From a virus, in the IMG/VR virus record IMGVR_UViG_3300037189_015081, positions 52,682 to 116,681 of that record: DNA of 64,000 nt, one strand, 5' to 3'. Positions 27,699 through 34,981 of this stretch are shown in pieces. Numbering within the stretch: the stretch's first letter is position 1; each line of letters opens with the position of its first letter. The position numbers and the translations under genes were made by a program. Below the pieces are notes generated by a model. It did no database searches and had not been told where the DNA came from. It saw only the letters and a program-made list of their open reading frames with translations.

Positions 27699-27704
27699 AC
27701 AAAC

Positions 27705-28166
27705 ATGGAAAACGAAAAACCTGACTTCACGCCAATTGACGAACCCGTCGAGGTCGTCAAGCCTGCGGCTACTCCAAAACCAGCAGCACGCAAGATGCCA
27801 GTACCCGACATCGCGTTCATCGAGGACACTGAGTCCCCGAACGTCAAGGTAACAAGCATCTCCAACCCTGTCGCCGAACACGTCGTATCCGGTGGTGACC
27901 ACGACGAGGTACACCTCGCCAGTTGCGTGTTCAAAAACAAGTACGCACGTAAAAGCCTTACGGTACACCACCTTCAGCGCCGTCTAACCGAACTCGGCTA
28001 TGGCGAAGCATCCGTGGACAGTGACGGTTACTTCGGGGACTACACCCTGCAAGCCATCGAGGCTTTCCGCAAGGACAAGAACATCAAGGGAACAGACCCG
28101 ATCGATGCGGCAACCTTCGAAGCCATCTTCATCGGTGACCCTAACGTCAAGGTAGTCATCAAGTAA
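27705..28166 (+). CDS. Peptidoglycan-binding domain protein, 153 aa
   Basis: A Pro/Ala/Val-rich first half, then residues about 85-150 with LTVHHLQRRLTELGYGEASV, DGYFGDYTLQAIEAFRKD and DAATFEAIF: a complete PGBD_1 fold. No catalytic domain, so it probably anchors something to cell wall or assists lysis. Leaderless. Ends at a strong terminator. Confidence 0.87.
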   Translation: MENEKPDFTPIDEPVEVVKPAATPKPAARKMPVPDIAFIEDTESPNVKVTSISNPVAEHVVSGGDHDEVHLASCVFKNKYARKSLTVHHLQRRLTELGYGEASVDSDGYFGDYTLQAIEAFRKDKNIKGTDPIDAATFEAIFIGDPNVKVVIK

Positions 28167-28184
28167 CCTGCGGGTAACCAAGTA

Positions 28185-28218
28185 GACAGGATCCTCTTGT
28201 GGGGATCCTGTCTTTTTT
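28185..28218 (+). terminator. Strong rho-independent terminator
   Basis: GACAGGATCC/GGATCCTGTC followed by six T. Confidence 0.92.
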
Positions 28219-28985
28219 CATACCAAACCCTTGCGGGTATGCGGGAAACCCTTTCACACAACCAACACGACCCTAGTACATCGCCACGACACCCGAACAA
28301 ACCCCGCACTTACAAACAGCCAAATACCACGTGCCACATAGCGCTCGGGCGCCCATAGAGTCACTTTCACGTCACCAACACCATAACCATTGTTGCCCTA
28401 AAAAGCCCACCAGAACAGGCAACCAGGCTACATAAGCAACAGCCAGGCCCCCCGGGGAGCCCCTAGACGCCTGCCAAGACCTGCACCAACCAGCCAGACA
28501 GGCACCAGGCATACCCGTCAACCATCCCGAAAGCCCGGAACCCCGGGACACCATGGCAACCTAGCAGGTATCAGACCAGGACGATACCCAGGCGATCGAC
28601 AGGGACACCACAGGATACCCAGCATACATCAGCAGGGAACCCAGCACAACAACCCATGGAACCCCTGGAAACCTAGATAGGTTACACAGGCTATACCAGC
28701 CTGTCTACCAGGTTTTCCAAGGCCAACACATTGACCTGTCTACACCAACCTACAAAGCCAGCAACAACTAGAGTACAACATGGTGCCATTGACGCTCGCA
28801 GAAGTGTAACCCTGAAGGAAAAATGCAAATGGTTGCCACCGTCGGAAAAGTTCCTCGAGACACCTAGGAAAGGGCCTCTCGTATCCCGTAGCCTTCTCTC
28901 GCGTCCAAGCGAGTTTACCTTAAGGTACTACTTCTTCTCCGTCTGTACAAAAGTCTGCTGCCCTTGCTGGTACATCTCCGGATTG
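28219..28985. other. Gene-free, strand-skewed region before the terminase
   Basis: About 770 bp with no credible gene. The plus strand is rich in C and A and poor in G and T, with many CCAGG, CCTGG and ACCC words. Small hairpins occur at 28670-28683 (AACCTA/TAGGTT) and 28686-28704 (ACAGGCT/AGCCTGT), and a perfect 12-bp palindrome TACCTTAAGGTA at 28916-28927. Position just upstream of the large terminase makes a packaging (cos/pac) or replication role possible. Confidence 0.6.
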
Positions 28986-28988
28986 GAG

Positions 28989-28997
28989 TGATACAAT
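28989..28997 (+). promoter_or_regulatory. Extended -10 promoter of the terminase, leaderless
   Basis: TGATACAAT, AACTAA, ATG 29004. Confidence 0.7.
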
Positions 28998-29003
28998 AAC
29001 TAA

Positions 29004-30407
29004 ATGGCAAAGAGCATCATGGAACAGCTCGCCCTCCTCTCTGAAGAGGAGCGACGTGAAGTCTTGGCGGGCATGGATCCCGAGATGATCCTGTGGGACT
29101 GGTCCCTGTGGGGTCGACCTGAGCAGCACCAGCCCGTGGATAAGGACTGGAACATCTGGCTCGTGCTTGCTGGTCGTGGTTTTGGTAAGACACGTCTTGC
29201 ATCGGAGTGGGTTCGCGAGGAGGCAAAGTACACCACTACCGGTCAGCGTCGTTTCGCGCTTGTTGCGCGTACCGCCGCGGACGTGCGTGACGTTATCGTT
29301 GAGGGTGAGTCCGGGATCATCAATGTCTCTCCCCCGAGCGAGAAGCCGCACTATGAGCCGTCGAAGCGTCGTCTAACCTGGCCGAACGGTAATACCGCGA
29401 CCCTGTTTACCGCGGATGAGCCTGACTCATTGCGTGGTCCGCAGTTTACGCACGCCTGGGGTGACGAGATCGCCGCCTGGCGTCAAACACCTGACGCGGC
29501 TGGTATGACCGCGTTCGATAACCTTCGTGTGGGTACGCGTCTCGGTGATAAGCCAAAGCTCGTGTTGACAACGACCCCTAAGCGCGTGCCGATCCTGTAC
29601 CAGTTGATCCGTGAGTCTGAGAAGGGTAGTGACGTGCGGATCACCAAGGGTTCGACCATGGATAACGCTGGTAACCTGTCTAGCGCGTACCTGAACGCGA
29701 TCACGGGCGTGTATGAGGGTACGCGTCTTGCCCAGCAGGAGCTTATGGGTGAGATGTTGTCTGACGTTGAGGGTGCGTTGTGGACCCCGGAGCTGATTGA
29801 CGCTGCCCGTGAAAGCGCGCTCCCGCCGTCGACGCCTTTGCGTTTGATTGGCGTTGACCCCTCGGTCGCGGAGAATCCGCGTGACGAGTGCGGTATCGTT
29901 GTTGTTGCGTCGACGGGTGACCATGATCTGTATAAGCGCCACGCCTGGGTTCTCGAGGACGCCTCGGTGCTTGGTGCCCCGAATGTCTGGGCGCAGCGCG
30001 TTGTTGCCATGGCGCGTAAGTGGGGTTGCCCGGTTGTTGCCGAGGTGAATCAGGGTGGTGCCCTTGTTCGGAACGCGATTAACGCGATTGACCCGTCGGT
30101 GAAGGTTCTCGAGGTTCACTCGAAGTATGGTAAGGCTTTGCGCGCTGAGCCCGTGACTCTTGCGTATGAGCAGGGGCGTGTTCACCACGTGGATTACCAT
30201 GCGCAGCTTGAGTCGCAGATGATTTCCTGGATCCCGGGTGAAGGTAAGTCCCCGGACCGTGTTGACGCGCTGGTTCACGCCTTGACCGCTCTCTTGATTA
30301 AGCCGCCTGCCGGGTTTACTGGCGGTAAGGTCCGTGCGTCGTCACCGTCCGCCGCGCGTCTCCCGAATATGCGTGGCTCGGCTGGTCGAGTGTTTAAGGC
30401 GCGCTAG
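29004..30407 (+). CDS. terL: Terminase large subunit
   Basis: 467 residues. The ATPase half has AGRGFGKTR (Walker A, Lys62-Thr63), HAWGDEIA (Walker B, Asp154-Glu155) and the coupling segment LTTTPKRVP. The nuclease half has the RNase-H-like IGVDPSV (Asp285), VAEVNQGG and SPDRVDALVHAL (Asp418/Asp421). It packages DNA into the prohead in complex with portal and small subunit. Leaderless start at 29004. Confidence 0.96.
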   Translation: MAKSIMEQLALLSEEERREVLAGMDPEMILWDWSLWGRPEQHQPVDKDWNIWLVLAGRGFGKTRLASEWVREEAKYTTTGQRRFALVARTAADVRDVIVEGESGIINVSPPSEKPHYEPSKRRLTWPNGNTATLFTADEPDSLRGPQFTHAWGDEIAAWRQTPDAAGMTAFDNLRVGTRLGDKPKLVLTTTPKRVPILYQLIRESEKGSDVRITKGSTMDNAGNLSSAYLNAITGVYEGTRLAQQELMGEMLSDVEGALWTPELIDAARESALPPSTPLRLIGVDPSVAENPRDECGIVVVASTGDHDLYKRHAWVLEDASVLGAPNVWAQRVVAMARKWGCPVVAEVNQGGALVRNAINAIDPSVKVLEVHSKYGKALRAEPVTLAYEQGRVHHVDYHAQLESQMISWIPGEGKSPDRVDALVHALTALLIKPPAGFTGGKVRASSPSAARLPNMRGSAGRVFKAR

Positions 30408-30436
30408 TTTTTATTTTTCACTGATACCTGATACGG

Positions 30437-30442
30437 TATAAA
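30437..30442 (+). promoter_or_regulatory. -10 element of the candidate ncRNA
   Basis: TATAAA within TGATACGGTATAAATAAC, right after the terminase gene. Confidence 0.5.
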
Positions 30443-30448
30443 TAACGC

Positions 30449-30668
30449 AAGAACGACGGTTCGAGCGGAGTGATGGCTGAATGTGACCTTCCAGTAGGGT
30501 CCTAAGGCACGGCTGGCCCTAGCGGGTTTCCTTAGCGGGAGTAACGGCTGGTCGGGTGCGGTACATACTAATGTTCTGCTGGAAACCCGTGGTGGTAAAA
30601 CGCAATCCACCCACTCACACTAAACCCCCGGAACAAGTTCGAAAGAGCGCCGGGGGTTTTATTTTTCC
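30449..30668 (+). ncRNA. Candidate structured non-coding RNA
   Basis: About 220 nt without a good frame, flanked by a -10-like element and a strong terminator. Internal pairings: CGGGTTTCC (30523-30531) with GGAAACCCG (30581-30589), 9 bp perfect; GGTGG (30591-30595) with CCACC (30607-30611); CTAAGG (30502) with CCTTAG (30530) as an alternative. ACGGCTGG occurs twice (30509, 30544) and TAGCGGG twice (30520, 30533). No tRNA-like ends, so not a tmRNA that I can recognise. Confidence 0.6.
30623..30668 (+). terminator. Rho-independent terminator of the ncRNA
   Basis: AACCCCCG/CGGGGGTT, then TTATTTTT. Confidence 0.88.
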
Positions 30669-30687
30669 TGAATGAAAGGTGGTTCCC

Positions 30688-31287
30688 GTGTTGGTTAATG
30701 TTCCTACCGTTGACACGGTGTATATCAACCTTGATGATCGACCTGATCTGGACGCGCGGATGCGTGAGTTGCTCAGGGAATACAGGAGCGTGACAAGGTT
30801 ACCCGCCACGGTTTGGTCGTTACCAGCGGCGGTTTCGATGAGTCACCGTCGTGCCCTTGATCACAATGCGGATGATAAACCATTGTTGATCCTGGAGGAT
30901 GACTGTGTGCCTTTTGAGCCGCGCGCCTTGATCGAGGTTCCGGATGACGCGGACATTGTTTATCTCGGTATTTCGAGTATCCCGTATCTTGGTAACCCGG
31001 AGCGCAAGGAGGATTTTATTAAACCGTATGAACCTGTTGACGCGTCCCGTGATGTTTGGCGGGCGTATGGTTCACTGCTTACGCACGCGGTTTTGTATTT
31101 GACGCCTCGCGGGCGTGAGTATATGCGCGCGGTGTGTGATTTTGCGATCAAGGTGAATGGTCCGCATGATTTTTATGTCGCGGAGTCATTGTTCACGGTC
31201 AAGGCGTACGCATTGAATTCCCCCTTTTTTGCGCAGTCCTCGCAGTTTGAGGTGTCGAATGGTACGCTCGATTTTTTCTATGACTAA
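30688..31287 (+). CDS. GT25-like glycosyltransferase
   Basis: 199 residues from GTG 30688, five nt after AAAGGTGG. YINLDDRPDLDARM opens like family-25 glycosyltransferases (INL-x-RR-x-D-R), SHRRALDHN matches the S-H-x-x-x-x acceptor motif, and LLILEDDCVPF (Glu70-Asp71-Asp72) is the EDD metal site. Family 25 adds galactose to LPS or collagen; here a virion protein or host glycan is a likelier target. It sits among head genes. Confidence 0.85.
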   Translation: MLVNVPTVDTVYINLDDRPDLDARMRELLREYRSVTRLPATVWSLPAAVSMSHRRALDHNADDKPLLILEDDCVPFEPRALIEVPDDADIVYLGISSIPYLGNPERKEDFIKPYEPVDASRDVWRAYGSLLTHAVLYLTPRGREYMRAVCDFAIKVNGPHDFYVAESLFTVKAYALNSPFFAQSSQFEVSNGTLDFFYD

Positions 31288-31310
31288 CATAACGGTGTAC
31301 ACTTCCCCGA

Positions 31311-31316
31311 TATATT
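31311..31316 (+). promoter_or_regulatory. -10 element, leaderless
   Basis: TATATT, GAATAA, ATG 31323. Confidence 0.5.
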
Positions 31317-31322
31317 GAATAA

Positions 31323-31823
31323 ATGAGTTCAACTGAGCGCCGCCCCGCGTATCGACAGGCGCTACCACCGCAGGAGGCGGAGCTGTTGAACACGCTTTTT
31401 GACGAGGAACTCTACACCCGGGTTCGCAGCCTGTTTGATGCTGGCTGGACGTTGCAGGCTATCGGTGACGCCTTTACACCGCCGCGCACAAGGTCAACGG
31501 TACGGTACTGGGCTACGCGTCGCCATTCACCGTCAACGCTGCCACAGGAGCTTCCTGCACCCAGGTACAAGGCTCGCGGGTATGTTTCACGTCGACCCAA
31601 GTCGCCTGGTATCCCGCAGGATGTTCGCGACCGGATCCTGAACCTGTCAAATGTTGCCCGTCGCTACCGGGCGAAGATGAACCCTTTGTCCCGCGAGGCT
31701 TTGGCCAATGAGGAACTAACCAATCTTTGCACGTCACTGTACGAGGCAAATGTACCAGTCCGCGAACTTGCCGAGGCTGCTGGTGTCACCTATCGTGCAA
31801 TGGCACGTCGGCTTGGGAGATAG
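31323..31823 (+). CDS. Protein with two helix-turn-helix segments, 166 aa
   Basis: LFDAGWTLQAIGDAFTPPRT RS... (about 37-60) and LYEANVPVRELAEAAGVTYR then AMARRLGR at the C-terminus are both helix-turn-helix-like. Its C-terminal unit resembles that of the protein at 5362-5820. DNA binding near the packaging genes suggests a regulator or a packaging accessory. Leaderless. Confidence 0.8.
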   Translation: MSSTERRPAYRQALPPQEAELLNTLFDEELYTRVRSLFDAGWTLQAIGDAFTPPRTRSTVRYWATRRHSPSTLPQELPAPRYKARGYVSRRPKSPGIPQDVRDRILNLSNVARRYRAKMNPLSREALANEELTNLCTSLYEANVPVRELAEAAGVTYRAMARRLGR

Positions 31824-31825
31824 AA

Positions 31826-32188
31826 ATGCAGATCATCTATGACGTGTTCCCGGCGCATGTCGCTGTTGCACCCGCTGGTTTATGCGAGCTTTCAGAGATG
31901 ACCGCCTTTCCGCCACCGGAAGGGGCGTACCGCGTTGACAAGGCTCGCGTTGTTGTCACGGCAACGCATGTCATGGTCGCCAAGGACATGGATGGCGGGC
32001 CGGCGGTTATTTTTCGCGAGGAGTACAGTGAACTCGTGAAGAACAGCAAGGATAACGATTCATTTGTGAAAACGAGCTCCGGGAAGATGCTCGCGTTCCG
32101 AAAGGACACGACCTGTGGCTGTGGTTCGCGTCTTCGCGGCTGGAACCCGTTTACCGTGTTACACTCGTCAAGCGACCCGGCGCAGTAA
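31826..32188 (+). CDS. Hypothetical protein, 120 aa
   Basis: ATG 31826 after GGGAGATAG. Strand-rich core (ARVVVTATHVMVAKDMDGGP) and a C-terminal DTTCGCGSRLRGWNPF with C-x-C. Similar short proteins near terminase genes occur in actinophages from memory; role unknown. Confidence 0.8.
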   Translation: MQIIYDVFPAHVAVAPAGLCELSEMTAFPPPEGAYRVDKARVVVTATHVMVAKDMDGGPAVIFREEYSELVKNSKDNDSFVKTSSGKMLAFRKDTTCGCGSRLRGWNPFTVLHSSSDPAQ

Positions 32189-32197
32189 GGTAGAGCA

Positions 32198-32491
32198 ATG
32201 CCACAGGTTGATTTTTTAACGGTTATCGTTCTCGCACTCGCCGTGTACCGGTTGTGCCGACTTGTCATCGAGGACACGGTGTTTAACGGCCTGCGTAACC
32301 TGGTCTGGTCAAAGTTTCCGCCGTCCACGCTGGTTGGCTACTGGTTTACCTGTTACTGGTGTACGAGCGTCTGGTTCGCATCACTTGTTGTGATTTCATA
32401 TATGATTATTCCAGTACCTACTTTTGTGGTTTCGCTTATTTTAGCGTTGTCCACGATTGTTGGTATTGTTGCCGCGCGGATTGACAACTAG
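32198..32491 (+). CDS. DUF1360-like membrane protein, 97 aa
   Basis: Three hydrophobic helices and the signature CYWCTSVWFA, preceded by VYRLCRLVIEDTVFNGLR. DUF1360 has the same YRL-x-RL-x-x-x-D-t and C-x-x-C-x-x-x-W layout. The function of the family is unknown. Placed directly before the portal gene. Confidence 0.85.
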   Translation: MPQVDFLTVIVLALAVYRLCRLVIEDTVFNGLRNLVWSKFPPSTLVGYWFTCYWCTSVWFASLVVISYMIIPVPTFVVSLILALSTIVGIVAARIDN

Positions 32492-32526
32492 TCACCCGTT
32501 CCGTATACAGAGACGAGGAGAGTATC

Positions 32527-34284
32527 TTGGGAGTTTTTCGCCGCGAGGATGAGCCGGTTAACCGCGCCGCTCGCCGTGCCGCTGGTCAACGTTCGCAGCA
32601 GCCTAGCGTTCCAATTGTTCAGTCATTCCCGAACTACAACACGGCTAATTCCGCCGCGTTCTCTACCCCTCGTGCACTGACCGCTGCCGCGGCACAGATC
32701 AACCTTAATGATAAGGGTGAGGCTGAGCGGTTCCGTAATCGTCGCAATGGCGGTGGCGACTCCTGGCAGGATGAAGCCTGGGAGTATTACGACGCGATTG
32801 GCGAGATCAAGTACGCCTTTACACTTGTTGCCTCGGTTGTTTCGCGTATTCGTCTTTTCGCCGGGTACGTCGAGGACCCGAGCCAGCCTCCTATCCCTAT
32901 CCGTGCATCTACCATTGACGATGCGCGTCTTGCTTCGGCGGCTGAGCGTGCGATTGTGCGTCTTGACTCCGCCTATGGCGGCCAGGCTGGTCTTCTTCGT
33001 GACGCCGCCTTGAACCTGTCGGTTGCTGGCGAGTGTTACCTTGTTCAGATCCCTGAGCGTCTCGGTTCGGGTGTCCCTGAGTCATGGGATATTCGTTCAA
33101 TTGACGAGCTTCGCGTTGACCCTCGCGGCACGTACACCGTTGTTCCTCGCGGCGATGTTCAACAGGGTAGCGGCCAGAAGGGTAATGGCGGTTTCCCGCT
33201 TCCTAAGGGCGCATTTGTTGGTCGTATCTGGAAGGCTCACCCGCGTTACTCGGACGACCCGGATTCGTCGATGCGTGGTATCCTTGATCTCTGCTCGGAG
33301 CTGCTGCTGTTGAACCGTACGTTCCGTGCAACGGCGCGCTCGCGTCTTAACGCTGGAGCCTTGTATCTGCCTGACGGCCTGTCCGTGGCAAGTGACGCGG
33401 GACCTGACTATCCTTACGCTGATGACGCCATTAACCAGGATTACACCCCGGAGGAGGCCGAGGACGAATTCGAGGAGCAGCTCATCGACGCGATGACAAC
33501 TCCGATTCGTGACGAGGACTCTGCGGCCGCGGTTGTGCCATTGATTATCCGCGGTCCAGCTGAACTCGGGGATAAAATAAAGCAGTTCAAGTTTGAGCGC
33601 TCATTTGATGAGGCGCTGGTTGCTCGTGCTGACCGTGTCCTTGAGCGTATTCTTCAAGGTATCGACGTTCCAAAGGACGTTGTTACTGGTCTCGCGAACG
33701 TTAAGTACTCGAACGCCTTGCAAATTGACGAGTCCTTGTACAAGGCGCACATTGAGCCATTGATGCTTTTGATCGTTGATGCTCTTACCGTTGTTTATCT
33801 TCGCCCGTACCTCTTGGCCAATGGTTTTGACCCAGCGCATGTCGAGCGTGTATGCGTCTGGTATGACCCGTCGCAGGTCGCGACGCGCAATGACCGCGCG
33901 GCTGACGCTGATTCGGGCTTTGACAAGATGGCTGTGAGCTTTGACACCTGGCGTCGCGCACATGGCTTCACTGACGCGGACGCACCGCAACCAACGGAGC
34001 TTGCGTTGCGTCTGCTTATCGAGAAGGGCATGATCACTCCTGAAACGAGTGAGGCGATGCTCAAGGCGTTTGCTCCTGAGGCAATGGACGCGGCACGTGG
34101 CGCATCGCAGGCTTCCTCGGTTGCCCCGATCCCGTCTGCCTTGCAGGATTTGTTGAAGGGTGGAGCACCGGCTGCCCCGGTGGCTGAACCCGCGTCTGCG
34201 CCGGTTGAACCGCCTGTTCTCGCTGAACCTACCGCTCCTGCTGCACCGGAAGGGGATCAGGGTGAGCAGCCTGCAGGGTCATAA
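32527..34284 (+). CDS. Portal protein
   Basis: 585 residues from a TTG at 32527 with GAGGAGAG upstream. Disordered Arg/Ala N-terminus (NRAARRAAGQRS), then a portal-like body: WEYYDAIGEIKYAFTLVASV, GECYLVQIPERLGSG, SRLNAGALYLPDGL, QGIDVPKDVVTGLANVKYSN and a Pro/Ala-rich tail. Position between terminase and head protease supports the call. It forms the 12-mer DNA channel of the prohead. Confidence 0.92.
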   Translation: MGVFRREDEPVNRAARRAAGQRSQQPSVPIVQSFPNYNTANSAAFSTPRALTAAAAQINLNDKGEAERFRNRRNGGGDSWQDEAWEYYDAIGEIKYAFTLVASVVSRIRLFAGYVEDPSQPPIPIRASTIDDARLASAAERAIVRLDSAYGGQAGLLRDAALNLSVAGECYLVQIPERLGSGVPESWDIRSIDELRVDPRGTYTVVPRGDVQQGSGQKGNGGFPLPKGAFVGRIWKAHPRYSDDPDSSMRGILDLCSELLLLNRTFRATARSRLNAGALYLPDGLSVASDAGPDYPYADDAINQDYTPEEAEDEFEEQLIDAMTTPIRDEDSAAAVVPLIIRGPAELGDKIKQFKFERSFDEALVARADRVLERILQGIDVPKDVVTGLANVKYSNALQIDESLYKAHIEPLMLLIVDALTVVYLRPYLLANGFDPAHVERVCVWYDPSQVATRNDRAADADSGFDKMAVSFDTWRRAHGFTDADAPQPTELALRLLIEKGMITPETSEAMLKAFAPEAMDAARGASQASSVAPIPSALQDLLKGGAPAAPVAEPASAPVEPPVLAEPTAPAAPEGDQGEQPAGS

Positions 34285-34981
34285 CGCTGACGAGGACGCC
34301 GTTGTCACGGCTGCTGGTTCCAAGCCTGCGCCAAAGAAGGACCGGATTCACGGATCAAAGGTAAATAAGCCTGGTTCCGCTGAGACTGGCACAAAGGTGA
34401 AGTTTTCCGCACGCACCGAGGATCTGCTCCGTAAGAAACTCGAGGATCACAACAAAAAGGCGTCACCTGGTCGCAAGGCGACAATGGCGCAGCTCAAGGC
34501 TGTTTACCGTCGTGGCGCTGGTGCGTACTCGTCGAGCCACCGTGCTGGTGTTGGTCGTGACCAGTGGGCGATCGCTCGCGTTAACGCGTACCTTCACCTG
34601 TTGAAGAGCGGTAAACCAGCGAACTCTAACTACGTGCAGGATAATGATCTTCTCCCTGCGACCCACCCGCGCTCGACAAAGAACGAGGCGCAGGTTCTTA
34701 TCGCGTCCGGTGTTCTCCCCGAGGAGCACGCGCTCGAGATCGAGATTCTCCCCGAGGAGGAGTACGCATCCTCCGAGGACGCCTTGCTTGCCATGGCGGA
34801 GATTTCTGGTGCTGGCTATGAGATTATCCCGGCGCTACGCGCCGCGTGGCTTCGCGGGGTTCACGCAAAGGAATCACCTTTTGATCGTGCCATGTTGCTC
34901 GCGTCCGCCTTGTACGCCAGCGAGGACGCTGATCTTCTTCCACTAGTAAATGATGACACACGGGAAGGTTTTTACCTGTGA
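34262..34981 (+). CDS. Head-associated hypothetical protein, 239 aa
   Basis: GTG 34262 lies inside the portal gene end, preceded by GAAGGGG. A basic domain (HNKKASPGRKATMAQLKAVY, GAGAYSSSHRAGVGRDQW, IARVNAYLHLL) is one I have seen in actinophage and mobile-element proteins. The C-terminal half is acidic and helical. The stop overlaps the GTG of the giant head protein, so the two are coupled. Confidence 0.82.
   Translation: MSSLQGHNADEDAVVTAAGSKPAPKKDRIHGSKVNKPGSAETGTKVKFSARTEDLLRKKLEDHNKKASPGRKATMAQLKAVYRRGAGAYSSSHRAGVGRDQWAIARVNAYLHLLKSGKPANSNYVQDNDLLPATHPRSTKNEAQVLIASGVLPEEHALEIEILPEEEYASSEDALLAMAEISGAGYEIIPALRAAWLRGVHAKESPFDRAMLLASALYASEDADLLPLVNDDTREGFYL

Noticed and set aside
28372-28554. 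60-residue Trp/Gly-rich frame on the minus strand
   Set aside because: Composition follows the C/A-skewed non-coding DNA and there is no ribosome site.
30449-30668. tmRNA
   Set aside because: No tRNA-like acceptor pair, no CCA-proximal T arm and no recognisable tag frame; kept as an unclassified ncRNA.
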